DNA of 64,000 bases from CADEDH01 sp041394285 (lineage in GTDB: Bacteria > Actinomycetota > Acidimicrobiia > Acidimicrobiales > SZUA-35): NCBI GenBank assembly GCA_041394285.1, contig JAWKIL010000018.1:1-64000 (forward strand), read 5' to 3'. The notes below the pieces were generated by a model, which did no database searches, was not told the origin of the DNA, and was given only the letters and a program-made list of their open reading frames with translations. Below, one piece after another: positions 51,202-60,156 of this stretch. Made by a program: the position numbers and the translations under genes. How positions within the stretch are numbered: position 1 is the stretch's first letter; every line of letters starts with the position of its first letter.

Positions 51202-52404
51202 ATGGATTTCGGCTACCCGCCCAGTGCCGAGGCGTTGCGGGCCGAGGTGCGGGCTTTCCTGGCCGAGCGGCCGCCCGACAGCTGGCCGGTGGACGCCATG
51301 GACGGCGGCTACGGCACCGGCGCCTACTCCTTCGATTTCCTGCGGGCGCTGGGCACCCGGGGCTGGATCGGGCTCACCTGGCCCCGCCGCTTCGGCGGCG
51401 CCGAGCGCCCCATGATCGACCAGCTCGCCCTGATGGAGGAGCTGGCCCTGGCCGGCGCCCCGTTCGGCCCGCTGGCGGGCAGCGACCAGTGGGCCCAGTC
51501 GCTCATCCGGGAGGGCAACCCGACGCTGCAGGCCGATCTCCTCCCCCGCATCGCCGCCGGCGAGGCCCTGGCCTGGCAGGGCTACAGCGAGCCCGACGCC
51601 GGCTCCGATCTCCTCGCCCTCACCACCCGGGCCCGGCGCGACGGCGACGAGTTCCGCATCGACGGCCACAAGATATGGAGCTCCGAGGCCGGGGCCTGCA
51701 CCCATGGCATGGTGCTGGCCCGCACCACCGGAGCCGAGGAGGCGGGCAGCCGGGCCGGCGGCCTGACCATGTTCGTGGTCCCCAACGACGCCCCCGGCCT
51801 GACCCTGCGCCCGATCGTCAGCCTCACCGGCGAGGTCTACCACTACGAGGCCTTCCTCGACGACGTGCGGGTACCGGCGTGGCGGGTGATGGGTCGACAG
51901 GACGAGGGCTTCCGGGAGCTGCTGAAGGGCCTCGACCGTGACCGGTTCTGGGGCCGCTTCTGCAAGCCGCCGGCCCTGGCCCGGCACCTGAGGCTCCTGC
52001 GCCGGCACGCCGCCGAGGCGCTGGGGGCCCAACCGGCCCTGGCCCGGCGCCTGGTGGAGCTGGAGGCCGAGGTCGACGCCACCCGGCTGCTGTTCCACCG
52101 CTTCGGCTGGCTCCTCGACCAGGGCATCCCCACCCCCTACGAGTCGGCCCTGTACAAGACGATGGCCGACGAGCTGGGCCAGCGGGTGGCCAACCTCGCT
52201 CTCGACCTGCTCGGGTCCGACATCCTGCTCGACGGCCCGAGCGCCCCGCTGGCCGGCGGCTTGCGGCAGCTCTACCTCACCAGCGTGGGCCAGACGATCG
52301 CCGGCGGCACCTCGGAGGTGCTGCGCACCACCGTCGCCACCCGGGGCCTCGGCCTGCCCCGCAGCGATGCGCCGCCATCTCATGCCCCGGGGCGTCAGCG
52401 GTGA
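51202..52404 (+). CDS. Acyl-CoA dehydrogenase (FadE-like)
   Basis: A 400-residue acyl-CoA dehydrogenase: WQGYSEPDAGSDLLALTTRARRDGDEFRIDGHKIWSSEAGACTHGMVLARTT is the middle-domain signature and TIAGGTSEVLRTTVATRGLGLPR the C-terminal one. ATG 51202 is the only start giving the normal N terminus (MDFGYPPSAEALRAEVRAFL). A second, shorter homologue follows at 52563; such pairs often form alpha2beta2 enzymes in actinobacterial sterol degradation. Its stop lies in the first copy of a 58-bp repeat. Confidence 0.9.
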   Translation: MDFGYPPSAEALRAEVRAFLAERPPDSWPVDAMDGGYGTGAYSFDFLRALGTRGWIGLTWPRRFGGAERPMIDQLALMEELALAGAPFGPLAGSDQWAQSLIREGNPTLQADLLPRIAAGEALAWQGYSEPDAGSDLLALTTRARRDGDEFRIDGHKIWSSEAGACTHGMVLARTTGAEEAGSRAGGLTMFVVPNDAPGLTLRPIVSLTGEVYHYEAFLDDVRVPAWRVMGRQDEGFRELLKGLDRDRFWGRFCKPPALARHLRLLRRHAAEALGAQPALARRLVELEAEVDATRLLFHRFGWLLDQGIPTPYESALYKTMADELGQRVANLALDLLGSDILLDGPSAPLAGGLRQLYLTSVGQTIAGGTSEVLRTTVATRGLGLPRSDAPPSHAPGRQR

Positions 52405-52542
52405 CGGCCCGAGACACCAGATCGAGAACCGCCGATCTCATGCCCCGGGGCGTCACCGGTGACGACCACAGACACCAGATCGAGAACCGCCGATCTCATG
52501 CCCCGGGGCGTCAGCGGTGACGGCCCGAGACACCAGATCGAG
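52377..52542 (+). repeat. 58-bp unit in three tandem copies
   Basis: Copies begin at 52377, 52435 and 52493 (the third is 50 bases long). Each starts ATCTCATGCCCCGGGGCGTC and ends CAGATCGAG. Copies 1 and 3 are identical over the shared length; copy 2 differs at a few positions, and there GTCACCGGTGAC is a perfect palindrome (GTCAGCGGTGAC in the others). The first copy contains the stop of the upstream gene; the third ends 20 bases before the next ATG. Confidence 0.95.
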
Positions 52543-52562
52543 CGAGGGGGGCTGAGACCGCC

Positions 52563-53651
52563 ATGGACTTCGCGCTGACCGACGACCAGGACCAGATGCT
52601 GCGGGCCGTGGCCCGTTGGATCGACCGGAGCTGGGCCCGGGCCGATCCTGGATCCCCGGCCGACCGTCGGGCCGCCTGGAACGAGTTGGCGGCCAACGGT
52701 TGGACCGGCCTGTTGACGCCGCGATCGTCGCCGGTGCTCGACGCCACCCTCGTCGTGGAGGCGCTGGCCCACGGTCGATGCAGCCTCCCGGTGGGCCCGG
52801 GCGGGATGATCGCCCCGCTGGTGGCAGCAGCCGCCGGGCTCACCCCCGGCGACCTCGCCGACCCCGGCTCCGGTGACCAGCTGCTATGCGCCACCGAGGG
52901 CCGCGACCCCACGGCGGCGGCCGCCGCCACCGTCGCCCGGGGCCTCGAGCTGGCCGACCGGGTGGTGGTGCTGGCGGCCACCACCCCCGCCGGATCGACT
53001 CCCGCCGGCTGGTCGCTGGCGGGCCGCCGGTGGTGGGCCGCCGCGGTAGCCGTGGATCCTGCCGATCCCGGCGCCGGGGAAACCGGGGCCGGCCCGGCGA
53101 TCGAGGTCGCTCAGGACGAGGGGCGCACGGTCCTGTGCCGTTTGGCGGCACCGGTGGCGGCCGAGGCGTGGCAGCCGCTCGACCCGGCGCAAGGCGAGCT
53201 GTCCTGGCTGGCCGGCGCCGTGCTCAGTGCGGCCGAGCTGGTGGGACTGGCCCGGGCCGTGCTCGACAGCTGTGTGGCCTATGCCGGCCAGCGGGTGCAG
53301 GGGGGTCGGCCCATCGGAGGCCACCAGGCCATCCAGCACCGCCTGGCCGACATGCTGGGCGCCGTCGAGCGGGCCCGGTACCTGACGTATGCCGCCGCCG
53401 TCGACCTGGCCGATGCCGCCGCCGGGTTCCGTCCCGGCCGGACCGTCGCCACCGTCCACCGGGCCAAGGCCCTGGCCGCCCGGGACTGCGTGGCCGCCAT
53501 CCGATCCGGCCATCAGGTGATGGGAGCGATCGCCTACAGCGCCGAGCACGAGCTGCACCACCTCCACAAGCAGGCGGTCGTCGCCGCCAGCGAGCACGGC
53601 GACGCCGCCCGCCACTGGGCCGCCCTCGAAGCGGCGACCGCCACCCGGTGA
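52563..53651 (+). CDS. Acyl-CoA dehydrogenase-like protein (probable partner subunit)
   Basis: A 362-residue acyl-CoA dehydrogenase homologue: MDFALTDDQDQMLRAVARWIDRSW, AELVGLARAVLDSCVAYAGQRVQGGRPIGGHQAIQHRLADMLGAVERARYLTY and the end HQVMGAIAYSAEHELHHLHKQAVVA. The middle domain is short and lacks the usual SEPxxGSD motif, so it may be the non-FAD or structural half of a heterotetramer with the protein at 51202 (as in ChsE4-ChsE5-type enzymes). An AGCGAGGGGGG ribosome site precedes the ATG. Confidence 0.82.
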   Translation: MDFALTDDQDQMLRAVARWIDRSWARADPGSPADRRAAWNELAANGWTGLLTPRSSPVLDATLVVEALAHGRCSLPVGPGGMIAPLVAAAAGLTPGDLADPGSGDQLLCATEGRDPTAAAAATVARGLELADRVVVLAATTPAGSTPAGWSLAGRRWWAAAVAVDPADPGAGETGAGPAIEVAQDEGRTVLCRLAAPVAAEAWQPLDPAQGELSWLAGAVLSAAELVGLARAVLDSCVAYAGQRVQGGRPIGGHQAIQHRLADMLGAVERARYLTYAAAVDLADAAAGFRPGRTVATVHRAKALAARDCVAAIRSGHQVMGAIAYSAEHELHHLHKQAVVAASEHGDAARHWAALEAATATR

Positions 53652-53717
53652 GCCAGCCGGCGGCTCGTCGCCGGCCGAGCTCGAACTGTGTGGACTGTTG
53701 GTCTCCAGCCGACCAAA

Positions 53718-53756
53718 ACTCCGCACAGAATGCCGCCGTGTCGCGTTTTGCGGAGT
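53718..53756. promoter_or_regulatory. Inverted repeat upstream of the pentapeptide gene
   Basis: ACTCCGCA and TGCGGAGT are separated by 23 bases, ending 10 bases before GTG 53766. It could be an operator or part of a hairpin after the dehydrogenase gene. Base composition here is less GC-rich than in the flanking genes. Confidence 0.3.
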
Positions 53757-53765
53757 CGCCGTAAG

Positions 53766-54617
53766 GTGACCGGGGTGGAGATCATCGAGGAACCCCCGAC
53801 CTCGCCCCCGCTACCACGCCGCTCCCGGCGGCGCCTGCCCGCCCGCTTCAGGCGAGACCTCCTGGTGGCAGCGGTGACGGGCGTGGTGGTGGCCGGCGCC
53901 GTCGCCCTCACCGAACAGCGATGGGACCGGGCCCGCCAGGAGGCGGCCGACCGGCTGGAGAACGTCCGTTTCGTCCGCCAGCTCTCTCCCACACCGGAAG
54001 CAGCCCGACCGTTCCGGGGGATCGACCTCCAGGGACAGGACCTGGCCGGCCTCGACCTGCGCCACGCCGACCTGCGGGAGGCGGACCTGCGGGGGGCGGA
54101 CCTGCGGGGCGCCGACCTGGGTACCGCCGATCTGCGGGGTGCCGACCTGTCGGGCGCCGACCTGACCGACGCCGAGCTGACCGACGCCCAGCTGTTCACC
54201 ACCCGCCTCGCCGGGGCCGACCTGACCCGTGCCGACCTGTCCAAGACCGACCTCCTGACCGCCGACCTGACCGGTGCAACCCTGGCCGGGGCCGATCTCA
54301 CCGGTGCCGATCTCAGCAGCGCCGTGCTCGACGGCGCCGACCTGACCGACGCCTACCTGCTCGGCACCGATCTCTCGGCCGCCCGGCTCACCGGCGCCCA
54401 GCTGACGGAGGCCTTCCTGTCGGCCGTCCTGACCGACGCCAACCTGACCGACGTCGACCTGACCGGCGCCGACCTGTCGGGCGCCGACCTCACCGGCGCC
54501 GAGCTGGGCGGCGCCGTGCTGGCTGCGGTCTGGTGGTGCCCGCAGCAGGCCCCGACGTGGCCCGACGGGTTCGCCGCCCCCGCCCCCGGTCCCGTTCCGG
54601 CCGACGCCTTCTGCTGA
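53766..54617 (+). CDS. Membrane-anchored pentapeptide repeat protein
   Basis: A 283-residue protein with a basic N terminus, one membrane helix (LLVAAVTGVVVAGAVALTE) and a coil, then about 35 consecutive A(D/N)LXX pentapeptides (for example ADLRG ADLRG ADLGT, ADLSG ADLTD) forming a right-handed quadrilateral beta helix. A short tail with two Cys follows (WWCPQQ, DAFC). GTG 53766 is the likely start; GTG 53775 is possible. The helix can mimic DNA in proteins like Qnr, but membrane attachment argues for another role. No neighbour explains it. Confidence 0.85.
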   Translation: MTGVEIIEEPPTSPPLPRRSRRRLPARFRRDLLVAAVTGVVVAGAVALTEQRWDRARQEAADRLENVRFVRQLSPTPEAARPFRGIDLQGQDLAGLDLRHADLREADLRGADLRGADLGTADLRGADLSGADLTDAELTDAQLFTTRLAGADLTRADLSKTDLLTADLTGATLAGADLTGADLSSAVLDGADLTDAYLLGTDLSAARLTGAQLTEAFLSAVLTDANLTDVDLTGADLSGADLTGAELGGAVLAAVWWCPQQAPTWPDGFAAPAPGPVPADAFC

Positions 54618-54754
54618 CCGGCCGGCGCCGGGCCGTCGGTGCGTGCACCCGTCATGGCCGCGCCCGCCGACGTGATCGAGGCGAGCTCCACCTGGTAGTA
54701 CAGACCACAGACGGCTTCGATGCCGGTCACGTTCGACGGGGGAGAAGACACCGC

Positions 54755-56041
54755 ATGCCCACCGACCCGCAGCCGCCGCCGCTACCGGCCCACTCCCCCC
54801 GCCCGCCAGGTGCCCCCGTCGCTCTGGACGGGATCCGGGTGGTCGACTTCAGCCACTACCTGGCCGGGCCCCTGGCCACCATGCTCCTGGCCGATCTGGG
54901 GGCCGACGTGATCAAGATCGAGAAGCCGGACGGCGGCGACGAGTTCCGCACGTTCCGGCCCCGGGTCGGCCCCGACGACGACGTGAGCGCCGCCTTCATA
55001 TGGGCCAACCGCAACAAGCGCAGCATCGCGCTCGACCTCAAACGGCCCGAGGGCCGGCAGGTGGCGCTCGACCTGGCCGTCACGGCCGACGTGGTGGTGG
55101 AGAACTTCTCGGCCGGGGTGATGACCTCGCTGGGCCTGGGCTACGACACCTTGGCCACGCTCAACCCCCGCCTGGTGTACTGTGCCGTCTCGGCCTACGG
55201 CCGGTCGGGTCCCGACGCCGACCGGCTCGGGTTCGACCCCGTCGTCCAGGCCGAGACCGGCTTCATGTCGCTCACCGGTCACCCCGACGGCGAGCCGACC
55301 CGGTCGGGGCCGGCGATCATGGACATGAGCACGGGGATGATGGCGTGCAACGCCGTGCTGGGTGCCCTGATGGCCCGCCACCGCCACGGTCTGGGCCAGT
55401 ACCTCGAGGTCTCGCTGTTCGACACGGCCACGCTGATGCTGGGCTTCCATGCCGCCAACTACCTGGTGACCGGCGTCGCCCACCGGCGAACCGGCAACAC
55501 CAGCTCCGATGCCGCCCCGGTGGGGGTGTTCCACGCCGCCGACGGCCCCCTCTACCTGGCGGTGGCCAGCGATCGGATCTTCCGCCGGCTCGCCACCGAC
55601 GTCCTCGGCCGCCCCGAGCTGGCCGACGATCCCGACTTCGCCCTGGCGTCGGCCCGGGTGCCCAACCGGTTCCGCCTGGCCGCCGAGCTGGACGCGGTGC
55701 TGGCCACCGCCCCCCGCCAGCACTGGCTCGACCGGCTCCGGGCGGCCGGCGTGCCGGCCGGGGCCGTCCGTACCCTCGACGAGGGCCTGGAGTCGGCCGA
55801 GATGGCGGGGCGGGCCACCCTCAGCCAGATCGAGCATCCCACGTTGGGGCCACTGCCCAACGTGGCCCCGCCGTTCCGCTTCGGCGGCACGCCGGTGGTG
55901 GACCCCGTGGCCGCCCCCACCGTCGGCCAGCACACCACCGAGATCCTGGTCGACGTGCTCGGCTACGGTCCGGACCAGATCGCCGCCCTCACCGAGGCCG
56001 GTGCCTTCGGCCCCCAGGCGCCGTCACCCATCGCCCCCTGA
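54755..56041 (+). CDS. Class III CoA transferase (CaiB/BaiF family)
   Basis: A 428-residue CoA transferase: VALDGIRVVDFSHYLAGPLATMLLADLGADVIKIEKPDGGDEFR is the family opening and RSGPAIMDMSTGMMACNAVLGAL contains the catalytic Asp (IMDMSTG). NRNKRSIALDLKRPEGRQVALDL is also conserved. ATG 54755 follows GGGGAGAAG. It moves CoA between acids and would activate a substrate for the adjacent acyl-CoA dehydrogenases. Its last 18 bases overlap the convergent MscS gene. Confidence 0.9.
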   Translation: MPTDPQPPPLPAHSPRPPGAPVALDGIRVVDFSHYLAGPLATMLLADLGADVIKIEKPDGGDEFRTFRPRVGPDDDVSAAFIWANRNKRSIALDLKRPEGRQVALDLAVTADVVVENFSAGVMTSLGLGYDTLATLNPRLVYCAVSAYGRSGPDADRLGFDPVVQAETGFMSLTGHPDGEPTRSGPAIMDMSTGMMACNAVLGALMARHRHGLGQYLEVSLFDTATLMLGFHAANYLVTGVAHRRTGNTSSDAAPVGVFHAADGPLYLAVASDRIFRRLATDVLGRPELADDPDFALASARVPNRFRLAAELDAVLATAPRQHWLDRLRAAGVPAGAVRTLDEGLESAEMAGRATLSQIEHPTLGPLPNVAPPFRFGGTPVVDPVAAPTVGQHTTEILVDVLGYGPDQIAALTEAGAFGPQAPSPIAP

Positions 56042-56929
56042 TCGGGGCGGCCGCACGGTGACGGTGCTGGTGGCGGAGGCCACCTCGATCCCGGCCGCCT
56101 GCAGCCCCTCGATGACGCGGCGGCTGACCTCGTCCTTGGCGCCCCGGGCGGCCCGCACCGGGACCACGAACCGGGCCGCCAGCTCGATCCAGTTGTCGGT
56201 CGCCCGCACGAACACCCGCGGTTCGAGGTCGGTCGGCGGGATCGGATAGGACCGGCGCATCTGCTCGACGGCCCGGCGGGCGTCCTCCCGGGCCGACACC
56301 TCGCTGACGGCGACGCTCAACAGTTGCTCGGCCTGCCGCCAGTCCTGGTCGTAGGCGATGGGTATGACGAGCTCTTCCCACAGGAAGTCGAACGAGGTGC
56401 TGTAGTTGAACACCGGGTCCGTGAACACCGACTTGTTGGTGACCGACACGATCCGGCCGGTGAGCTGGCGGCCGTGGACCCACGAGGTCGACGCCTCGGG
56501 CGAGCCCATCTCCATCAGCTTGGTCCGCAGCGGTGTGATGTCGATCACATCGCCCCGCACCCCGCCCACGTCCACCCGGTCGCCGACGCGGTACAGGCGG
56601 CTGGTGGCGATCGACACCCAACCGGCCAGGGCGCCGATCACCTCCTGCATGGCGAAGGCCAGACCGGCGGTGACGAAGCCCAGCACCAGGCCCAGCCGGC
56701 CGGCGAAGGGCCGCCAGATCGCCGCCACCGCGATCACCAGGCCGACGACCACCACGTAGCGGGCGATCTTCCTCGCCACGTAGCGGTCGAAAGGGTCCCG
56801 GCGCCGACCGGCGAGTAGCCGCCCGGCGATGGTGGCGAGCAGCCAGGCCGCCACGACGAGCACCCCCGTCGTGGCCAGCCGGCCGCCGACGGTCTCGACG
56901 TCCACCACCACACGCCAGAGCTCCTTCAT
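56024..56929 (-). CDS. MscS family mechanosensitive ion channel
   Basis: A 301-residue small-conductance-type channel. Three membrane segments are followed by the pore helix region GLVLGFVTAGLAFAMQEVIGALAGWVSIATSRLYRVGDRVDVGGVRGDVIDITPLRT, which is the MscS TM3/beta-domain signature. The C-terminal cytoplasmic vestibule domain is present. ATG 56929 overlaps the stop of the DUF421 gene (TGATG). It would release solutes on osmotic downshock. Confidence 0.9.
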   Translation of the reverse strand: MKELWRVVVDVETVGGRLATTGVLVVAAWLLATIAGRLLAGRRRDPFDRYVARKIARYVVVVGLVIAVAAIWRPFAGRLGLVLGFVTAGLAFAMQEVIGALAGWVSIATSRLYRVGDRVDVGGVRGDVIDITPLRTKLMEMGSPEASTSWVHGRQLTGRIVSVTNKSVFTDPVFNYSTSFDFLWEELVIPIAYDQDWRQAEQLLSVAVSEVSAREDARRAVEQMRRSYPIPPTDLEPRVFVRATDNWIELAARFVVPVRAARGAKDEVSRRVIEGLQAAGIEVASATSTVTVRPPRSGGDG

Positions 56930-57462
56930 CAGCCCGGGCCGTCTCCGGACCGGCCGGGCACGGCCACCCCGGCCAGGGCGTCACCGCATCCCTTCTGGCT
57001 CTGGGTGACGACGCTCAGCGACCCGTCGGTCTCCAGCACCACGGCCGCCACCAGGGCCAGGTCGCCCACCCCGGACGCCCGCACCGCCTGACGCACCTCC
57101 TCGACCACGACGCGGTGCTGCCGCAACCGGTCGGCCAGTATCTGCCCGTCGTGCACCAGCAAGGTCGGCTCGGCTTTCACCAGCCGGCGGACGATCGGGG
57201 CCCGGGTCGAGCTCCATGCCACCGCCAGCTGCGCCCCCACCAGCACGGCGAACGCTGCGATCCCCTCGAGCAGGCTCACGTCGCTGCTGAGCAGGATCGT
57301 GGCCAGGGTCGAGCCGAGGGCCACCGTGGCGACCAGGTCGAACGCGTTCAGCTTGGCCAGCGTCCGCTTGCCCGACAGCCGCAACAGCACGAGCAGTGCG
57401 ACGTAGGCCAGCACACCGACGGCCGGCACCCGGCCCATCTGCGCCCACGAATCGAAGAACAT
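56929..57462 (-). CDS. DUF421 (YetF-like) membrane protein
   Basis: A 177-residue protein with three N-terminal membrane helices and the DUF421 signature LLRLSGKRTLAKLNAFDLVATVALGSTLATILLSSDVSLLEGI, then the soluble YetF domain (EPTLLVHDGQILADRLRQHRVVVEEVRQAVRASGVGDLALVAAVVLETDGSLSVV). The function is not well known; YetF proteins are linked with spore or envelope functions. ATG 57462 starts the unit, and it shares a TGATG junction with the MscS gene. Confidence 0.88.
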   Translation of the reverse strand: MFFDSWAQMGRVPAVGVLAYVALLVLLRLSGKRTLAKLNAFDLVATVALGSTLATILLSSDVSLLEGIAAFAVLVGAQLAVAWSSTRAPIVRRLVKAEPTLLVHDGQILADRLRQHRVVVEEVRQAVRASGVGDLALVAAVVLETDGSLSVVTQSQKGCGDALAGVAVPGRSGDGPG

Positions 57463-57506
57463 CGTGGTGGCCCCTACCCACTAGGGCCAGCCGCTCACCT
57501 GGAAGA

Positions 57507-57530
57507 TCGGGAGGCGGCGCGAGCTCCCGA
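57507..57530 (-). terminator. Terminator candidate after the coiled-coil gene
   Basis: A 7-bp perfect inverted repeat (TCGGGAG/CTCCCGA) with a 10-base loop begins 11 bases past the stop at 57541. Confidence 0.4.
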
Positions 57531-57540
57531 ACAACTCAGC

Positions 57541-59379
57541 TCAGTTGAAGCCCGAGAGCTGCACGTCGCCCCGGGTGTGGGCGGCGTGGACGAGGCCCTC
57601 GATGGGAGTGACGACCACGATCTGACGCTCGGCGGCCAGCGTCACCAGCCGATCGACGCACTCGGTGAGCATGGCACCCACCCCCGGGGCGGCCTGATCG
57701 ATCTGCACGTCGAAGAGGGCCACGATCGGGGACCGGGGATCGCCGGCGGCCTCGGTGACGGCCGCCTCCACCATGCCCGCCGGCGAGGTGGCGTCGCCTG
57801 CCCGGTCCCGTTCCAGCCGGCTGCGGCCGGTCAGCTCGGTGAGCTCCCGCTCCAGGCGCTGGATCTGATCCAGGGCCACGAGCACCTGCTGGTCCCGGCT
57901 GAGCTCCTTGCCCAACCGGCTCCGCAGATCGGTCACCTGGGCCATGATCCCCTCGTACATGCGATCGATCCGGATCAGCTCCCCGGCCACCACCCCCAGC
58001 GACCCGTGGCGGCCCACGACCTCAGGGTCGTAGGCGGCCAACCGGCCCCGCAGCTCCACGAGCTCGGCGTCGATCGCATCGGCCGGTGCGTTGTGCCGGC
58101 GGGCCGCCTCGATCAGCTCGTGGGCCACGGCCACCGGGTCGTCGGTGGGCTCGTGGCCGGCCTCGGCCAGCACCTCGATCAGGTCGTGCCAGGCCTGGGG
58201 CGGCTGGCGGACGGAGCGGAGGGCGACGGCCACGTCGTCACCGGCGTCGATCTCGCCGAACCGGGCGGCGACCTCGGCCGCCAGCGCCTCGGCGTCGTCG
58301 AGCAGGGCCCGCCGGGCCGCCGACGGCGACATGCTGGCCTCGACCTCGCCGATCATCTTGCGGATGGCGTTCACCTTCTGGCCGGCGCCGTGACGCCGGG
58401 CGACGGCGGCGGCCAGCGGATCGAGGGCCCCCGACAGCAGGTACTCGGAATAGCTCTGGAACCCGAACCGGGCCAGGTAGGCCGCCTCCCGGGAGCGGGC
58501 GTCGTCCTCGTCGCTGCGACGGGCCCCGAAGCGGCCGGCCCGCTCCTCGGCCTCCTCGGCCGCGGCGTGCAGCCGGTCGATCTCCTCGCGGTCGATGGCG
58601 TTGGGCCGGGGCCGGTTGACCTCGGCCTCGGCTTCGGCCAGCACCGCCTCGGCCGCCCGGAGCTTGGTCTGGAGCTCCTGCAGCTGGTCGATCAGCGGAT
58701 GGCGGGGCTCGGTGGCGTCGAGCCGGGCCTCGTCGGCCAGCAGACGCTCCCACCGGTCGGCCAGGGCGGCCGCAACCGGATCGACCGGCAGGCTGCCGGG
58801 GTCGACGGCGGCCAGGGCGTAGTAGGCCTGGTGGATCGCGGTCACATCCGTCGTGGTGTGGCTCCGCCGATCGATCTCCAGGGAGGCGATGCGGCGGTGG
58901 AGACCGACGATCGAGCGGGCCTCGGGCGACGAGGCCAGGGTGGCGGCGTGCGTCGCCAGGATCTCCTTCAGCTCGTCGCGCCGCTGCTCGGCGGCCCGGG
59001 CGACGGCCCCGGTCTCGGCCAGCGACTCGCTCAGCTCGGCCACGTGGGCCGGTACGGACTCGCGAGCCGCCTCGAGCTCGTCGGTCAGCGCCAGCACCCG
59101 GGCGGCGTCGCCGATGGCCAGGGTTCCGGCCACCCGCACGAAGCGGAACGGTGCCAGCTCGGCTCCGCCATCACCGGCGTCGGCCGGTGTGGCATAGAGG
59201 GTGGGGAGCTGCCAGGCCAGTGACCGCTCGATGGCGTCGGCCACCACCCGGGCCCGCTCCGGCTCGGCCCAGACCACGGTCAGCCCGTGGGGGCTGAGCG
59301 CCGCCACCGTCTGATCGGGGTGGCGAAGGGCCCCCAGGGCCGGGCCCGAGGTCACGCTGTTCGTCGCACCGTCCATCAT
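57541..59379 (-). CDS. Large coiled-coil protein of unknown function beside the conservon
   Basis: About 612 residues, acidic, rich in Ala, Glu and Arg, with several long heptad-like helices (for example DELEAARESVPAHVAELSESLAETG, LQELQTKLRAAEAVLAEAEAEVNRPRP, AAAEEAEERAGRFGARR). There is no membrane segment or Walker motif. A compact C-terminal region (VVTPIEGLVHAAHTRGDVQLSGFN) and an N-terminal region (LSPHGLTVVWAEPERARVVADAIER) look globular. Similar sequences may be SMC/exporter-like in shape, but I do not recognise the family. ATG 59379 or 59376 follow AGGGGAG; ATG 59409 is possible. It is the last gene of the conservon run, 106 bases after the GTPase gene. Confidence 0.7.
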   Translation of the reverse strand: MMDGATNSVTSGPALGALRHPDQTVAALSPHGLTVVWAEPERARVVADAIERSLAWQLPTLYATPADAGDGGAELAPFRFVRVAGTLAIGDAARVLALTDELEAARESVPAHVAELSESLAETGAVARAAEQRRDELKEILATHAATLASSPEARSIVGLHRRIASLEIDRRSHTTTDVTAIHQAYYALAAVDPGSLPVDPVAAALADRWERLLADEARLDATEPRHPLIDQLQELQTKLRAAEAVLAEAEAEVNRPRPNAIDREEIDRLHAAAEEAEERAGRFGARRSDEDDARSREAAYLARFGFQSYSEYLLSGALDPLAAAVARRHGAGQKVNAIRKMIGEVEASMSPSAARRALLDDAEALAAEVAARFGEIDAGDDVAVALRSVRQPPQAWHDLIEVLAEAGHEPTDDPVAVAHELIEAARRHNAPADAIDAELVELRGRLAAYDPEVVGRHGSLGVVAGELIRIDRMYEGIMAQVTDLRSRLGKELSRDQQVLVALDQIQRLERELTELTGRSRLERDRAGDATSPAGMVEAAVTEAAGDPRSPIVALFDVQIDQAAPGVGAMLTECVDRLVTLAAERQIVVVTPIEGLVHAAHTRGDVQLSGFN

Positions 59380-59485
59380 CTCCCCTGTCGACCCGGCCGG
59401 CCCGGTCATGAGCGAGGGGCCCGAATCTCGGGCGGAGCGGGCGCCGATGCCCGGGTGGAGGCCGCTCACCGGGGTGCCGCCCGGA

Positions 59486-60133
59486 TCAGACGCGGGCCGG
59501 GTCGCCGACCGGTGCCCCGGTCTGCTTGCGGCTGACCAGGACGTTGAGCAGGGTGAGGAGGCCCCCCTTGGCCGACTCCCGGTCCCGGGCGTCGATCGAC
59601 ACGATGGGCACGTGATCCGAGATCGACAGGGCGTCGCGCACCACGGCCTCGGGGTACTGGACCGCCGGGTCGAAGACGTTCATGGCCACCACGAACGGGA
59701 TCGACCGGTTCTCGAAGTAGTCCACGGCGTCGAAGCAGTCGTCGATCCGGCGGAGGTCGACCAGCACCAGGGCGCCGATGGCCCCGTTCACCAGGTCGTC
59801 CCACATGAACCCGAAGCGGTCCTGGCCCGGGGTGCCGAACAGGTACATGATCAGCGAGCGGTCGATCGTGATCCGACCGAAGTCCATGGCCACGGTGGTG
59901 GTGGTCTTCTGGTTGATCTTGGACGTGTCGTCGATCCCGATCGAAGCCGAGGTCATCTTGGCCTCGGTCCGCAGCGGCGGCACCTCCGACAGGGAGCCGA
60001 CGATCGAGGTCTTGCCGACCCCGAAGCCACCGGCGATCACGACCTTCAACGCCCGGGGCGCTGGGCTGGATGCTGCGTTGGGGGACATGGAGAGACGGTT
60101 CCTCTGCTGGGTTTCGGGGGAATGGTGGGGCAT
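59486..60133 (-). CDS. Conservon small GTPase (CvnD-like, MglA/Ras-like ATP/GTP-binding)
   Basis: About 215 residues. G1 is GGFGVGKTS; G3 appears as LFGTPGQDRF; the G4 position reads NVFD rather than NKXD, as is normal in the Cvn/MglA-like group. ATG 60133 has GGAGGAA nine bases upstream; ATG 60088 (MSPNAASSP) with AGAGGA is an alternative that gives the usual 200-residue length. It works with the roadblock and DUF742 proteins encoded just upstream in a membrane signalling complex. Confidence 0.9.
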   Translation of the reverse strand: MPHHSPETQQRNRLSMSPNAASSPAPRALKVVIAGGFGVGKTSIVGSLSEVPPLRTEAKMTSASIGIDDTSKINQKTTTTVAMDFGRITIDRSLIMYLFGTPGQDRFGFMWDDLVNGAIGALVLVDLRRIDDCFDAVDYFENRSIPFVVAMNVFDPAVQYPEAVVRDALSISDHVPIVSIDARDRESAKGGLLTLLNVLVSRKQTGAPVGDPARV

Positions 60134-60156
60134 GTCGTCGTTCCTCCGGCCGATCG

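Noticed and set aside
52377..52542. The 58-bp array as a CRISPR
   Set aside because: The units are directly adjacent without variable spacers, there are only three copies, and no cas genes are nearby.
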